From Streptomyces sp. CC208A (GTDB lineage Bacteria > Actinomycetota > Actinomycetes > Streptomycetales > Streptomycetaceae), in assembly GCF_030010625.1 (NCBI RefSeq), contig NZ_JASCXN010000002.1:404672-468671 (forward strand): a stretch of 64,000 nucleotides of DNA. Reading direction: 5' to 3'. This document shows, one piece after another, positions 52,415 through 61,576 of the stretch (position 1 is the stretch's first letter; each line of letters starts with the position of its first letter). A model generated the notes under the pieces. That model saw only the letters and a program-made list of their open reading frames with translations. It had not been told where the DNA came from and ran no database searches. The translations under genes and the position numbers were made by a program.

Positions 52415-52840
52415 ATGGGCGAGTTCGTCGCCGCGGCCTTCGGCTTCCCCACCATGCTCCTGACCGCCGCGTTCGCCGCCGTGATCGGCTTCTGGCTGCT
52501 CGTCCTGTGCGGGGCCGTCGCGCCGGACACCTTCGACGCCGACGCGGACGGGAAGGCGCTCGGGCTCGGTGACATGCCCCTCGCCCTCGCCGCGTCCGTG
52601 GTCATCGCCGTCGGATGGGTGCTCGACCTGGGCGGCATGGTGCTGCTCGGCCGGGCCGGCCTGCCCGGCGCGTGGTGCCTGCCGCTCTCCGTGGCCCTGC
52701 TCGTGGGCGCGCCGGCCCTGGCCTGGCGCCTGACGAAACGGCTGGCCGGCCGATGGCGACCCGCCTCGCCGTCCGGCACCCGCCCGGTCCCGGACCGGGG
52801 TGCCGCGACCGGACCGGATTCCTCCCACCCCTCCGCCTGA
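52415..52840 (+). CDS. YqiJ/NfeD-like inner-membrane protein
   Basis: 141 aa. Three or four helices: MLLTAAFAAVIGFWLLVL, LALAASVVIAVGWVLDL and WCLPLSVALLVGAPALAWRL, with a short polar segment APDTFDADADGKALGLGD. The pattern and its place 41 bases before a flotillin gene recall YqiJ, the partner of YqiK flotillin in E. coli, but the C-terminal OB-fold is reduced to a short tail. GGGGGAGG before the ATG is a strong ribosome-binding site. Confidence 0.65.
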   Translation: MGEFVAAAFGFPTMLLTAAFAAVIGFWLLVLCGAVAPDTFDADADGKALGLGDMPLALAASVVIAVGWVLDLGGMVLLGRAGLPGAWCLPLSVALLVGAPALAWRLTKRLAGRWRPASPSGTRPVPDRGAATGPDSSHPSA

Positions 52841-52881
52841 GCGCTCACGCCCTCCTTCTTCGATCGACACGGGGTTCTCTC

Positions 52882-54891
52882 ATGGATGCCATCACCTCGG
52901 GCATCGGCGTGCTCGTCGCCGTTGTCCTGCTCGTCGCCGTCGCGGCGCTGTTCATGGTCGGCCGCCTGTTCCGGAAGGTGGAACAGGGCAAGGCGCTGAT
53001 CGTCTCCAAGATGCGGAAGGTCGACGTCACCTTCACCGGCCAGGTCGTGCTGCCCGTGCTGCACAAGGCCGAGGTCATGGACATCTCGGTGAAGACCATC
53101 GAGATCTCCCGCACCGGCCGGGACGGCCTCATCTGCCGGGACAACATCCGCGCCGACATCCGCATCTCCTTCTTCGTCCGCGTCAACAAGACCGCCGAGG
53201 ACGTCATCAGGGTCGCCCAGGCGATCGGCACGGCCCGCGCCAGCGACCAGGCCACCCTCCAGGAGCTGTTCAACGCGAAGTTCTCCGAGGCGCTGAAGTC
53301 CGTCGGCAAGCAGATGGACTTCACCGACCTCTACACCAAGCGGGAGGAACTGCGCTTCCGGATCATCGAACTGATCGGCATCGACCTCAACGGCTACAGC
53401 CTGGAGGACGCCGCCATCGACTACCTGGAGCAGACCCCCCTCTCCCAGCTCGACGCCGGGAACATCCTCGACGCCCAGGGCATCCGCAAGATCACCGAGC
53501 TCACCGCGGCGGAGAACGTCCGCACCAACGAACTGCGGCAGCACGAGCAGAAGGAGATCACCCGCCAGAACGTCGACGCCCGCGAGGCCGTCCTGGAGCT
53601 GGAGCGCCGCCAGGCGGACGCCGAGATCAAGCAGAAGCGCGAGATCGAGACCGTCCGCGCCCGCGAGGAGGCCGAGACCGCCAGGGTCGTGGAGGAGGAG
53701 CGGCTGCGCGCCCAGAGCGCCTTCCTGCGCACCGAGGAACAGCTCGGCATCCAGCGCGAGAACCAGGCCCGCGAGGTCGCCGTCGCGCAGAAGAACCGCG
53801 AGCGGGTCATCGCCGTCGAGAACGAGCGGATCGAGAAGGACCGCCTCCTGGAGGTCATCGCCCGCGACCGCGAGACCGAACTCACCCGCATCGCCGCCGA
53901 GAAGGAGGTCGAGGCCGAGCGCCGGGACATCGCCGAGGTCATCCGCGAGCGGGTCGCCGTCGACCGCACCGTCGCCGAGCAGGAGGAGTCCATCAAGCGG
54001 CTGCGGACCGTCGAGGAGGCCGAGCGCGAGCGGCAGGCCCTCGTCATCGCCGCCGAGGCCGAGGCCCAGGAGCGGCTCGTCAAGGACATCAAGGCCGCCG
54101 AGGCCGCCGAACAGGCCGCCGTCCACCGGGCCGCGGAGGAACTCACCCTGGCCGAGGCCCGCCACAAGGCCGCCGACCTCGACGCCCGCGCCAAGATCCG
54201 CCTCGCCGAGGGCGCCCAGGCCGAGGCCGCCGCCGAAGGACTCGCCGCCGCCCAGGTCCGCGAGAAGGAGGCCGACGCCATCGAGAAGGCCGGCCGCGCC
54301 GAGGCCGGGGCCACCGAGGCCCGCCTGCGCGCCGAGGCCGAGGGCCTGAAGGCCAGGGCGCTCGCCGAGGCCGCCGCCATCGGCGAGAAGCTCAAGGCGG
54401 AGGCCGAGGGCCTCAACCAGAAGGCCGTCGCCGTCGCCGCCTTCGACGAGGCGTCGCGTACCCACGAGGAGTACCGACTCCGCCTGGAGGCCGAGAAGGA
54501 CATCCGGCTCGCCGGACTCGACGTCCAGCGGCAGGTCGCCGAGGCACAGGCCACCGTCCTGGCCACCGGCCTGGAGAACGCGGACATCAACATCGTCGGC
54601 GGCGAGTCCGTCTTCCTCGACCGGCTCGTCCAGTCCATCGCGCTCGGCAAGTCCGTCGACGGCTTCGTCGACCACTCCAGGACGGCACAGGCGCTGGCGG
54701 GCCCCTGGCTGAACGGCGACGGCTCCTTCACCGAGGACCTCACCAAGGTGCTCGGCTCCCTGTCCACCGCCGACGTGCAGAACCTCAGCGTCTCCGCGCT
54801 CCTCGCCAAGGTCGGGAACTCCGGCCTCCTGAAGACGACGCCCGCACCGGCCGCCGAGGCCACCGCGCTCAACGGCGCGGCCACGAACTGA
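52882..54891 (+). CDS. Flotillin-like SPFH protein, long coiled-coil
   Basis: 669 aa, about twice the size of the SPFH protein at 60363. One N-terminal helix (GVLVAVVLLVAVAALFMVG), an SPFH domain at about 35-210 (GQVVLPVLHKAEVMDISVKT, IRADIRISFFVRVNKTAEDV), then a Glu/Ala-rich coiled coil from about 240 to 575 with dozens of EAE, ERER and AEA repeats, and a C-terminal globular part (LATGLENADINIVGGESVFL, LGKSVDGFVDHSRTAQAL). Flotillins scaffold membrane microdomains. The gene lies in a cluster with YqiJ-like, ATPase, NfeD and SPFH genes. Confidence 0.9.
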   Translation: MDAITSGIGVLVAVVLLVAVAALFMVGRLFRKVEQGKALIVSKMRKVDVTFTGQVVLPVLHKAEVMDISVKTIEISRTGRDGLICRDNIRADIRISFFVRVNKTAEDVIRVAQAIGTARASDQATLQELFNAKFSEALKSVGKQMDFTDLYTKREELRFRIIELIGIDLNGYSLEDAAIDYLEQTPLSQLDAGNILDAQGIRKITELTAAENVRTNELRQHEQKEITRQNVDAREAVLELERRQADAEIKQKREIETVRAREEAETARVVEEERLRAQSAFLRTEEQLGIQRENQAREVAVAQKNRERVIAVENERIEKDRLLEVIARDRETELTRIAAEKEVEAERRDIAEVIRERVAVDRTVAEQEESIKRLRTVEEAERERQALVIAAEAEAQERLVKDIKAAEAAEQAAVHRAAEELTLAEARHKAADLDARAKIRLAEGAQAEAAAEGLAAAQVREKEADAIEKAGRAEAGATEARLRAEAEGLKARALAEAAAIGEKLKAEAEGLNQKAVAVAAFDEASRTHEEYRLRLEAEKDIRLAGLDVQRQVAEAQATVLATGLENADINIVGGESVFLDRLVQSIALGKSVDGFVDHSRTAQALAGPWLNGDGSFTEDLTKVLGSLSTADVQNLSVSALLAKVGNSGLLKTTPAPAAEATALNGAATN

Positions 54892-54914
54892 CCGCCCACG
54901 GGGGAGCGGTCAGA

Positions 54915-54961
54915 ACGGGTCCGGTGCCGGAGCACGGGGGAGTCACCGGCACCGGACCCGT
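54915..54961 (+). terminator. Perfect 16-bp hairpin between flotillin and ATPase genes
   Basis: ACGGGTCCGGTGCCGG and CCGGCACCGGACCCGT are complementary over 16 bp with a 15-base loop. It may terminate part of the flotillin transcript and so set the ratio of flotillin to ATPase, or end the operon; no U-tract follows. Confidence 0.6.
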
Positions 54962-54990
54962 CCATCACCACGCACAAGGAGCGGAAGAGG

Positions 54991-57900
54991 ATGAGCACCG
55001 GAATCGACCAGGACACGTACGCGGTGCTCCGCGACCGCCTCACCGCCCAGGCCGGCGAACTCGCCCGGCGCGCGGAGGCACTCAACGAGGCCCGGATCGC
55101 GGAGTTCGGCTCGGGGGAGCTGACCCTCACCGGCACCGGCCGCATCCGCACCGAGCGCGCCTGCCTGCCCCGGGACCTCGTCCCCGTCGGCGAAGGACTG
55201 CTGCTCCTCGGCCGCCACATGGAGACCGCGGGGGAGGGCGAGACCTCGGTCGCCGACGTCTTCACCCTGTACGACCGGGACCTGAACCCGCTGCCCGAGA
55301 CCACCGTCCCGGGCCTCCTCGACGACCCCGGCTTCCGGCGGGAGTTCGCGGCGCTGCACCGCTACTTCCGCGGCGCGCGCCTGCTGAGGCTGCGCCGGGT
55401 CGCGGACCGGCTCCTCGCCGTCTTCCGCACCGGGGAGAAGGCCGAGGACCTCCGCGTCCTGCGCTGGGCGACCGGCCCCTCGGGCGAGACCCGGTTCCTG
55501 GACGCCCAGGGCGAGCGGGACCACGTCCTCCCGCCCTCCCAGGAGGTCGACTGGGTGGAGACCACCCGCGACGACCACCTCCCCGGCCGCTTCCCGCACA
55601 TCTCCCTCGACGGCCGCCTCTTCGTCTCCACCGTCGGCGGCGCCCTCACCGTGAAGACGGAGGACGACACCGAGACCGGCGAGGGCATCCACACCGAACC
55701 GGTCGACGAACCGCTCCAGTCCCTCGCCGACGCCGAGGTCGCCCACGCCACCGTCGGCCCCCTGATCCTGGTGCGCGTCCGCCCCTACAAGGAGGAGACC
55801 CGGCGGCACCTCGTCTTCAACACCCTGACCGGCACCGTGGTCCGCCTCGACGGCCTCGGGCAGGCGTGCCTGCGCCTGCCCGAGGACGAGGGACTGGTCT
55901 TCCCCGGCGGCTACTGCCTCGCCTCCGGCACGGTGAAGACCTTCGACACCGACACCTCGGGCCTCGCCTTCGACCGCGCGATCCGTTCCCCCAACGGGGA
56001 GGACCTCCTCTTCGTCTTCCACGCCCAGGCGGAGGGCCGCAGCCTCCTGCTCCCGTACAACCTCATCCGCAAGGAGATCGCCGCCCCCGTCTCCTGCCGC
56101 GGGCACGCCCTGCTCGACGACGGCACGATGGTGGTCCTGCGCTCCGGCGACGGCGAGCCCGGACGGACCCACCCGGTGCAGTTCTGGCGGACGCCGTACG
56201 TCTCCGACACCCACGCGGCACCCGCGGAGGACGGGCCGCTGGGCCGCATCGGCAACGCCGACCTCGTCCGCGGCATCTCCGACTGCCTGTCGATCGCCCG
56301 GCAGACCACCGAACTCACCCCCGCCGGCGAGGTGTACGAGGCGCTCCTCGCCGCCTGCGTCCGCGCCGGCGACGTCCACCACTGGCTCGGCGAGCCCGAG
56401 ACCGGCGACCTGCGGACCCCGCTTGACGCGCTCCTCGGCACGCTCACGCAGGTCCTCGACGAGTTCGAGACCGTGGCGACCCTCACCCGGCAGGCCGCCG
56501 AGGCGCTCGCGGAATCCGCCGAGCGGATCGCCCGGCTGGCGCGGCGCGTCCACGGCGAGGCCCCCGCCACGGCCGAGGAGTGGATCTCCCGGATCACCGA
56601 ACTGCGGCAGGCCCAGGGACACCTGGTGACCCTCAAGGAGCTGCGGTACGCCGACACGGACGCCGTCGACGCCCTGGCCGCCGACGTCGAGACCGACATC
56701 GTCTCGGCCGCCCGCCGGGCCGTCGCCTTCCTCCGCCGCGAGGACGCCTTCGCCCCCCACCAGGAGGACGCGGAGCGGCTCGCCGCCCGGGCCGGGGAGC
56801 TGGCCACCGCGGCCGAGGCGGGCCCCGTGGGCGACCGGATCGACGAGCACGTCCTCGCCCTGCGGACCCTCAGCGAGATCATCACCGGCCTCGACATCGC
56901 GGACGCCACCGTCCGCACCTCGATCCTCGCGCGGATCGCCGACGTCCTCGGCGCCCTGAACCGCGCCCGGGCCGTCCTCACCACCCGGCGCGCCGAACTC
57001 CTCGACCAGGAGGGCGCGGCCGAGTTCGCGGCCGAACTCGCCCTCCTCGGCCAGGCGGTCACCGGCGCGCTCGCCGCGGCCGACACACCGGAGGGCTGCG
57101 ACGAGCAGCTCGGCCGGCTGATGGTCCAGCTGGAGAACCTGGAGTCGCGGTTCGCCGGCTCCGAACGCTTCCTGACCGACCTGGCCGAGAAGCGCACCGA
57201 GATCCACGACGCCTTCACCGCCCGCCGGCAGTCCCTCCAGGACGCCCGCGCCCGGCGGGCGGAACGGCTCGCCGAGTCGGCGAACCGGGTCCTGGAGGCG
57301 ATCGGCCGCCGCTCCGCGACCCTGGCCGACCTCGACGAGGTCCACACGTACTTCGCGTCGGACCCGATGGTCGTCAAGGTCAGGCGCACCGCGGCCGAAC
57401 TGCGGGAGCTCGGCGACCGAAGCCGGGCGGAGGAACTGGAGGGCCGCCTCGGGGCCGCCCGCCAGGAGGCCGGACGCGCGCTGCGCGACCGTACCGAACT
57501 GTTCTCCGACGGAGGGGACACGATCCGGCTCGGCCGGCACCGCTTCGCCGTCAACCGCCAGGCCCCCGAACTCACCCTCGTCCCGGCGGGGGACACCCTC
57601 GTCCTCGCCCTGACCGGCACCGACTACCGCACCCCCGTCACCGACCCGGCCTTCGCCGAGACCCGCCGCTTCTGGGACCGGCCGCTGCCCTCGGAGTCCC
57701 CGGAGGTCTACCGCTCCGAACACCTGGCCGCCCGCCTCCTGGCCGAGCGCGGCGCCGACCGCCTGGCGGGGGAGGACCTCCCCGCGCTCGCGCGGCACGC
57801 GGCGCGGAGCGCGTACGACGAGGGGTACGAGCTGGGCGTCCACGACCACGACGCGGCGGCCATCCTGGAGGAGGTCCTCCGGCTGCACGAGACGGCCGGG

Positions 57901-59847
57901 CTGCTGCGGTACCCCGGCCGGGCCCGGACGGCCGCCCAGCTCCACTGGGCCGACACCCCCGCCGAGGCCCGCGCCCAGTGGACCGAGCGGGCGGTCTCCC
58001 TGACCCGGGCCCGCGACCTCTTCGGCGCGCACTCCGCCCTCGACGGGCTGCGCCGCGAACTCGCCGAGGAGATCGGGGAGCCGACGGCCGCCGCGTACCT
58101 CGTCGAGGAACTCGCCACCGACCCCCGGGGCTTCGTCCTGTCCGCGCCGGTCCGCACCCTCCTGGAGAAGTTCCGCCGCGCCGTCGGCACCTCCCAGTAC
58201 GACGACTCCCTCGCCGCCCTCACCACGCCGGGCGCACGCCGGCAGCACGTCGAGGCATGGCTCACCGCCTACCTGTCGGCCTCGGGCGAGCACCCCGACG
58301 AGGACGTGCTCGCCGAGGCCGTCGCCGTCGAGCTCTGCCCCGGCCTCGAACGGTACGAGGTCACGGGCCCGACCACGGCGAAGGTCACCGGCCTCCTCGG
58401 CCGCCACCCCCGGGTACGAGGCCGCGCCCTGGAGCTCCGCCTGGACGAGTTCCTGGCCAGGACCGGGGCGTTCGCCACCGACGACGTCCCCGCCCACCGC
58501 GCCTACCAGCAGAGCCGTACCGCCCTCGTCGAGCGGGAGCGCGTCCGGCTCCGCGTGGACGACCACCGCCCGCGGGTGATGGCCTCCTTCGTCCGCAACC
58601 GCCTCGTCGACGAGGTCTACCTGCCCCTCATCGGGGACAACCTGGCCAAGCAGCTCGGCGCGGCCGGCGACGCCAAGCGCGGCGACTCCCACGGCCTGCT
58701 GCTGCTCCTCTCCCCGCCCGGCTACGGCAAGACCACCCTGATCGAGTACGTCGCCGAACGCCTCGGCCTGCTCCTGGTCAAGGTCGACGGCCCCGCCCTC
58801 GGCCAGCGGACGGCCTCCCTCGACCCCGCCGAGGCCCCCGACGCCACCGCCCGCCGGGAACTGGAGAAGATCGCCTTCGCCCTCGCGGCGGGCAACAACG
58901 TCCTGCTGTACCTCGACGACATCCAGCACTGCTCGCCCGAGTTCCTGCAGAAGTTCATCCCCCTCTGCGACGCCACCCGGACCCTGAACGGCCACGACCT
59001 GCGCGGCAAGCGCTTCGCCGTCTGCATGGCCGGCAACCCCTACACCGAGGCCGGACGGCTCTTCCGCGTCCCCGACATGCTCGCCAACCGCGCCGACGTG
59101 TGGAACCTCGGCGACGTCCTCACCGGCAAGGAGGACGTCTTCGCCCTCAGCTTCGTCGAGAACGCCCTCACCTCCCACCCCCTCCTCGCCCCGCTCGCCG
59201 GCCGGGACCGCGCCGACGTGGACCTGCTCGTCCGCCTCGCGGCCGGAGACCCGACCGCCCGCCGCGACCGGCTCGCCCACCCCTACGCCCCGGCCGAACT
59301 CGACCAGGTCCTCGCCGTCCTGCGCCACCTGCTGACCGCCCGCGAGACCGTCCTGGCCGTCAACGCGGAGTACATCGCCTCCGCCGCCCGCTCCGACGAG
59401 GCCCGCGACGAACCGCCCTTCCGGCTCCAGGGCTCGTACCGCACCATGAACAAGATCGCGGCCCGCATCTCACCCGCCATGAACGGCGCCGAGCTCGACG
59501 CCGTCATCGACGACCACTACACCGCCGAGGCCCAGACCCTCACCACCGAGGCCGAGGCCAACCTCCTCAAACTCGCCGCGCTCCGCGGCGGCCTCACCCC
59601 GGCCCAGGCCGCCCGCTGGGCCGAGATCACCGCAGCCCACACCCGCACCCGCGCGCTCGGCGGCTCCGACGACGACCCCCTGTCCCGGGCGGTCGCCGCC
59701 CTCGGCCTGCTCGCCGACCGCATCACCGCGGTCGAAGCGGCGATCAACCGGGCGACGGACCCCCGCCACCTGCTCGCGCGCCCCGCCGGACGGCACGCGG
59801 CACCGGCCGGAGAGCACCCCGGAGTAAACCAAGGTGAAACGGGGTAA
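54991..59847 (+). CDS. Giant AAA ATPase with coiled coil ('DNA repair ATPase' / DUF3686 type)
   Basis: 1,618 aa, the largest gene in the window. The N-terminal 430 residues look like a beta-rich domain with many short strands (DUF3686-like). From about 470 to 830 a helical, Ala/Glu/Arg-rich region predicts coiled coil. The AAA module has Walker A SPPGYGKTT at 1241-1249, Walker B VLLYLDDIQH (Asp1309-1310) and a sensor-like VCMAGNPYTEAGRLF. A further helical domain follows. Family members are annotated as DNA repair ATPases by tradition, with little evidence known to me; they often sit beside flotillin genes. The ATG has AGGAGCGGAAGAGG upstream. No nuclease or DNA-binding motif is visible. Confidence 0.8.
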   Translation: MSTGIDQDTYAVLRDRLTAQAGELARRAEALNEARIAEFGSGELTLTGTGRIRTERACLPRDLVPVGEGLLLLGRHMETAGEGETSVADVFTLYDRDLNPLPETTVPGLLDDPGFRREFAALHRYFRGARLLRLRRVADRLLAVFRTGEKAEDLRVLRWATGPSGETRFLDAQGERDHVLPPSQEVDWVETTRDDHLPGRFPHISLDGRLFVSTVGGALTVKTEDDTETGEGIHTEPVDEPLQSLADAEVAHATVGPLILVRVRPYKEETRRHLVFNTLTGTVVRLDGLGQACLRLPEDEGLVFPGGYCLASGTVKTFDTDTSGLAFDRAIRSPNGEDLLFVFHAQAEGRSLLLPYNLIRKEIAAPVSCRGHALLDDGTMVVLRSGDGEPGRTHPVQFWRTPYVSDTHAAPAEDGPLGRIGNADLVRGISDCLSIARQTTELTPAGEVYEALLAACVRAGDVHHWLGEPETGDLRTPLDALLGTLTQVLDEFETVATLTRQAAEALAESAERIARLARRVHGEAPATAEEWISRITELRQAQGHLVTLKELRYADTDAVDALAADVETDIVSAARRAVAFLRREDAFAPHQEDAERLAARAGELATAAEAGPVGDRIDEHVLALRTLSEIITGLDIADATVRTSILARIADVLGALNRARAVLTTRRAELLDQEGAAEFAAELALLGQAVTGALAAADTPEGCDEQLGRLMVQLENLESRFAGSERFLTDLAEKRTEIHDAFTARRQSLQDARARRAERLAESANRVLEAIGRRSATLADLDEVHTYFASDPMVVKVRRTAAELRELGDRSRAEELEGRLGAARQEAGRALRDRTELFSDGGDTIRLGRHRFAVNRQAPELTLVPAGDTLVLALTGTDYRTPVTDPAFAETRRFWDRPLPSESPEVYRSEHLAARLLAERGADRLAGEDLPALARHAARSAYDEGYELGVHDHDAAAILEEVLRLHETAGLLRYPGRARTAAQLHWADTPAEARAQWTERAVSLTRARDLFGAHSALDGLRRELAEEIGEPTAAAYLVEELATDPRGFVLSAPVRTLLEKFRRAVGTSQYDDSLAALTTPGARRQHVEAWLTAYLSASGEHPDEDVLAEAVAVELCPGLERYEVTGPTTAKVTGLLGRHPRVRGRALELRLDEFLARTGAFATDDVPAHRAYQQSRTALVERERVRLRVDDHRPRVMASFVRNRLVDEVYLPLIGDNLAKQLGAAGDAKRGDSHGLLLLLSPPGYGKTTLIEYVAERLGLLLVKVDGPALGQRTASLDPAEAPDATARRELEKIAFALAAGNNVLLYLDDIQHCSPEFLQKFIPLCDATRTLNGHDLRGKRFAVCMAGNPYTEAGRLFRVPDMLANRADVWNLGDVLTGKEDVFALSFVENALTSHPLLAPLAGRDRADVDLLVRLAAGDPTARRDRLAHPYAPAELDQVLAVLRHLLTARETVLAVNAEYIASAARSDEARDEPPFRLQGSYRTMNKIAARISPAMNGAELDAVIDDHYTAEAQTLTTEAEANLLKLAALRGGLTPAQAARWAEITAAHTRTRALGGSDDDPLSRAVAALGLLADRITAVEAAINRATDPRHLLARPAGRHAAPAGEHPGVNQGETG

Positions 59848-59927
59848 TAACGACAAAAGGGCGCACTGCTTTCTCAAGCACGTCGTTACCGAGCACGCCG
59901 CGGAGTCGCACCCGCCAGGAGAGCGCC

Positions 59928-60359
59928 ATGGGTCTTTGGCTGGTCTGGTTGATCGCCGCGGGAGCGCTCGCGGTGGCGGAGATCTTCACGCTCACCGCCG
60001 CCCTCGGGCTCCTCGGCGTCGCCGCGGCGATCACGGCGGCGACCGCCGCCCTGGGGCTTCCGGTGCCCTTGCAGCTCCTGGTCTTCACCGTCCTGGCGAC
60101 GGCCGGCCTGGTGCTGGTGCGCCCCCTCGCGGTGCGTCACCTGTTCGGGCCCCCGGCCGAGAGGTTCGGCGTGGAGGCGCTGGTCGGCCGGCCCGCCCGG
60201 GTCGTGTCGGAGGTGACGGGGCTCGGCGGCAGGGTCCGCATCGGCGGTGAGGAGTGGACGGCCCGCGCCTACGACGAGACGCTGGTGATACCCCCGGGGG
60301 CGACCGTCGACGTCATGGAAATCGATGGCGCCACCGCCGTCGTCTATCCCCGGGAGTGA
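59928..60359 (+). CDS. NfeD-family protein
   Basis: 143 aa with helices (LVWLIAAGALAVAEIFTL, AAAITAATAALGLPVPLQL, LLVFTVLATAGLVLV) and a C-terminal OB-fold (EALVGRPARVVSEVTGLGG, VRIGGEEWTARAYDETLVIP, GATVDVMEIDGATAVVYP). NfeD proteins partner SPFH proteins, often in adjacent genes; here its partner starts three bases after its stop. CAGGAGAG precedes the ATG. Confidence 0.9.
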   Translation: MGLWLVWLIAAGALAVAEIFTLTAALGLLGVAAAITAATAALGLPVPLQLLVFTVLATAGLVLVRPLAVRHLFGPPAERFGVEALVGRPARVVSEVTGLGGRVRIGGEEWTARAYDETLVIPPGATVDVMEIDGATAVVYPRE

Positions 60360-60362
60360 GCC

Positions 60363-61421
60363 ATGGACGTGTCGGGACTGCTCATAGCCGGTCTGGTCCT
60401 CGCGGTGCTCGCCGTCTTCACCGTCGTACGAGCGGTACGCATCGTCCCGCAGGCGCGGGCCCGCAACGTCGAGCGCCTCGGCCGCTACCGGCGCACCCTC
60501 AGGCCCGGCCTCAACCTCGTCATCCCCTACATCGACCGCGTCTATCCGGTGATCGACCTGCGGGAACAGGTGGTCTCGTTCCGGCCCCAGCCGGTCATCA
60601 CCGAGGACAACCTGGTCGTCGAGATCGACACCGTCCTGTACTTCCAGGTCACCGACCCGCGGGCGGCGGCCTACGAGATCGCCGACTTCCTGCAGGGCGT
60701 CGAACAGCTCACCGTCACCACCCTGCGCAACGTCGTGGGCTCGATGGACCTGGAGAAGACCCTGACCTCGCGCGACACCATCAACAGCCAGCTCCGGGGG
60801 GTGCTCGACGAGGCGACGGGCAAGTGGGGGCTGAGGGTCAACCGGGTGGAGATCAAGGCCATCGACCCTCCGCAGTCCATCAAGGACGCGATGGAGAAGC
60901 AGATGCGCGCCGAGCGGGACAAGCGGGCGGCGATCCTGGGGGCGGAGGGGCAGCGCCAGTCGCAGATCCTGACCGCGGAGGGCGACAAGCAGGCCGCCGT
61001 GCTCCGGGCGGAGGGCAACCGCACCGCCGAGATCCTCAAGGCCGAGGGGCAGTCCCGGGCCATCGACGAGGTGTTCCAGGCCGTGCACCGCAACGACCCC
61101 GACCCCAAGCTCCTCGCCTACCAGTACATGCAGATGCTGCCCCAGCTCGCGCAGGGCGCGGGCAGCACCTTCTGGGTGATCCCCGGCGAGCTCACCTCCG
61201 CGCTCCAGGGGGTGTCCCGCGCCTTCAACGAGGTGCTGCCCCAGTCCCCGGCGACCCGGGAGTCGTCCGCGGACGACAAGGCGGCCGAGCAGGCGGCCGA
61301 CGACGCGGCGAAGGCCGCGGAAGCCGCCGCCGAGGCCCTGGCCGACGCGGCCGAGGCCGACGCCGACACGCGCCCCCTCGCCACCGGTCCCCGCACGCCG
61401 AGGGAGCCCGAGGGCGAGTAG
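60363..61421 (+). CDS. SPFH/band-7 protein, paraslipin type
   Basis: 352 aa. One N-terminal helix (LLIAGLVLAVLAVFTVV), the SPFH core PQARARNVERLGRYRRTLRP, LNLVIPYIDRVYPVIDLREQ and LRNVVGSMDLEKTLTSRDTI, then the slipin-type EKQMRAERDKRAAILGAEGQ (cited in part), RQSQILTAEGDKQAAVLRA and GSTFWVIPGE. The C-terminus is Ala/Glu-rich and helical. It forms the second SPFH/NfeD pair of the cluster, typical of membrane-protease or fluidity-control scaffolds. Confidence 0.9.
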   Translation: MDVSGLLIAGLVLAVLAVFTVVRAVRIVPQARARNVERLGRYRRTLRPGLNLVIPYIDRVYPVIDLREQVVSFRPQPVITEDNLVVEIDTVLYFQVTDPRAAAYEIADFLQGVEQLTVTTLRNVVGSMDLEKTLTSRDTINSQLRGVLDEATGKWGLRVNRVEIKAIDPPQSIKDAMEKQMRAERDKRAAILGAEGQRQSQILTAEGDKQAAVLRAEGNRTAEILKAEGQSRAIDEVFQAVHRNDPDPKLLAYQYMQMLPQLAQGAGSTFWVIPGELTSALQGVSRAFNEVLPQSPATRESSADDKAAEQAADDAAKAAEAAAEALADAAEADADTRPLATGPRTPREPEGE

Positions 61422-61559
61422 GTGCGCGCTGTCTTCCGACAGGCGCGTCCCCTTCTCTCGCTCCTGACGTGCGGAAATAAGTGCCCCATGAACGGACAGG
61501 GGTGTTCGGATAACGGTCACGTCACGGTTGCTGGCATTTCATCTGATCACCGTGCGTTT

Positions 61560-61575
61560 TGTGATGTGCGTCACA
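61560..61575. promoter_or_regulatory. Crp-type binding site TGTGATGTGCGTCACA
   Basis: TGTGA-N6-TCACA is a perfect CRP consensus, and GTG-N6-GTCAC also satisfies the Streptomyces Crp motif GTG(N)6GNCAC. It is 250 bases before the symporter start. A TAGGAA box at 61598-61603 could be a -10; the site centre would then be about 42 bases before the start of transcription. Confidence 0.6.
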
Positions 61576-61576
61576 T

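Noticed and set aside
50824..54675. A 1,283-aa open frame on the minus strand opposite pucR and flotillin
   Set aside because: Shadow frame: repetitive Leu/Gly/Asp composition, crosses several real genes, no ribosome-binding site.
54943..59328. A 1,461-aa open frame on the minus strand opposite the giant ATPase
   Set aside because: It mirrors the ATPase codons. The product is a low-complexity Val/Gly/Glu-rich string with no domain, and the plus frame has Walker motifs and normal codon use.
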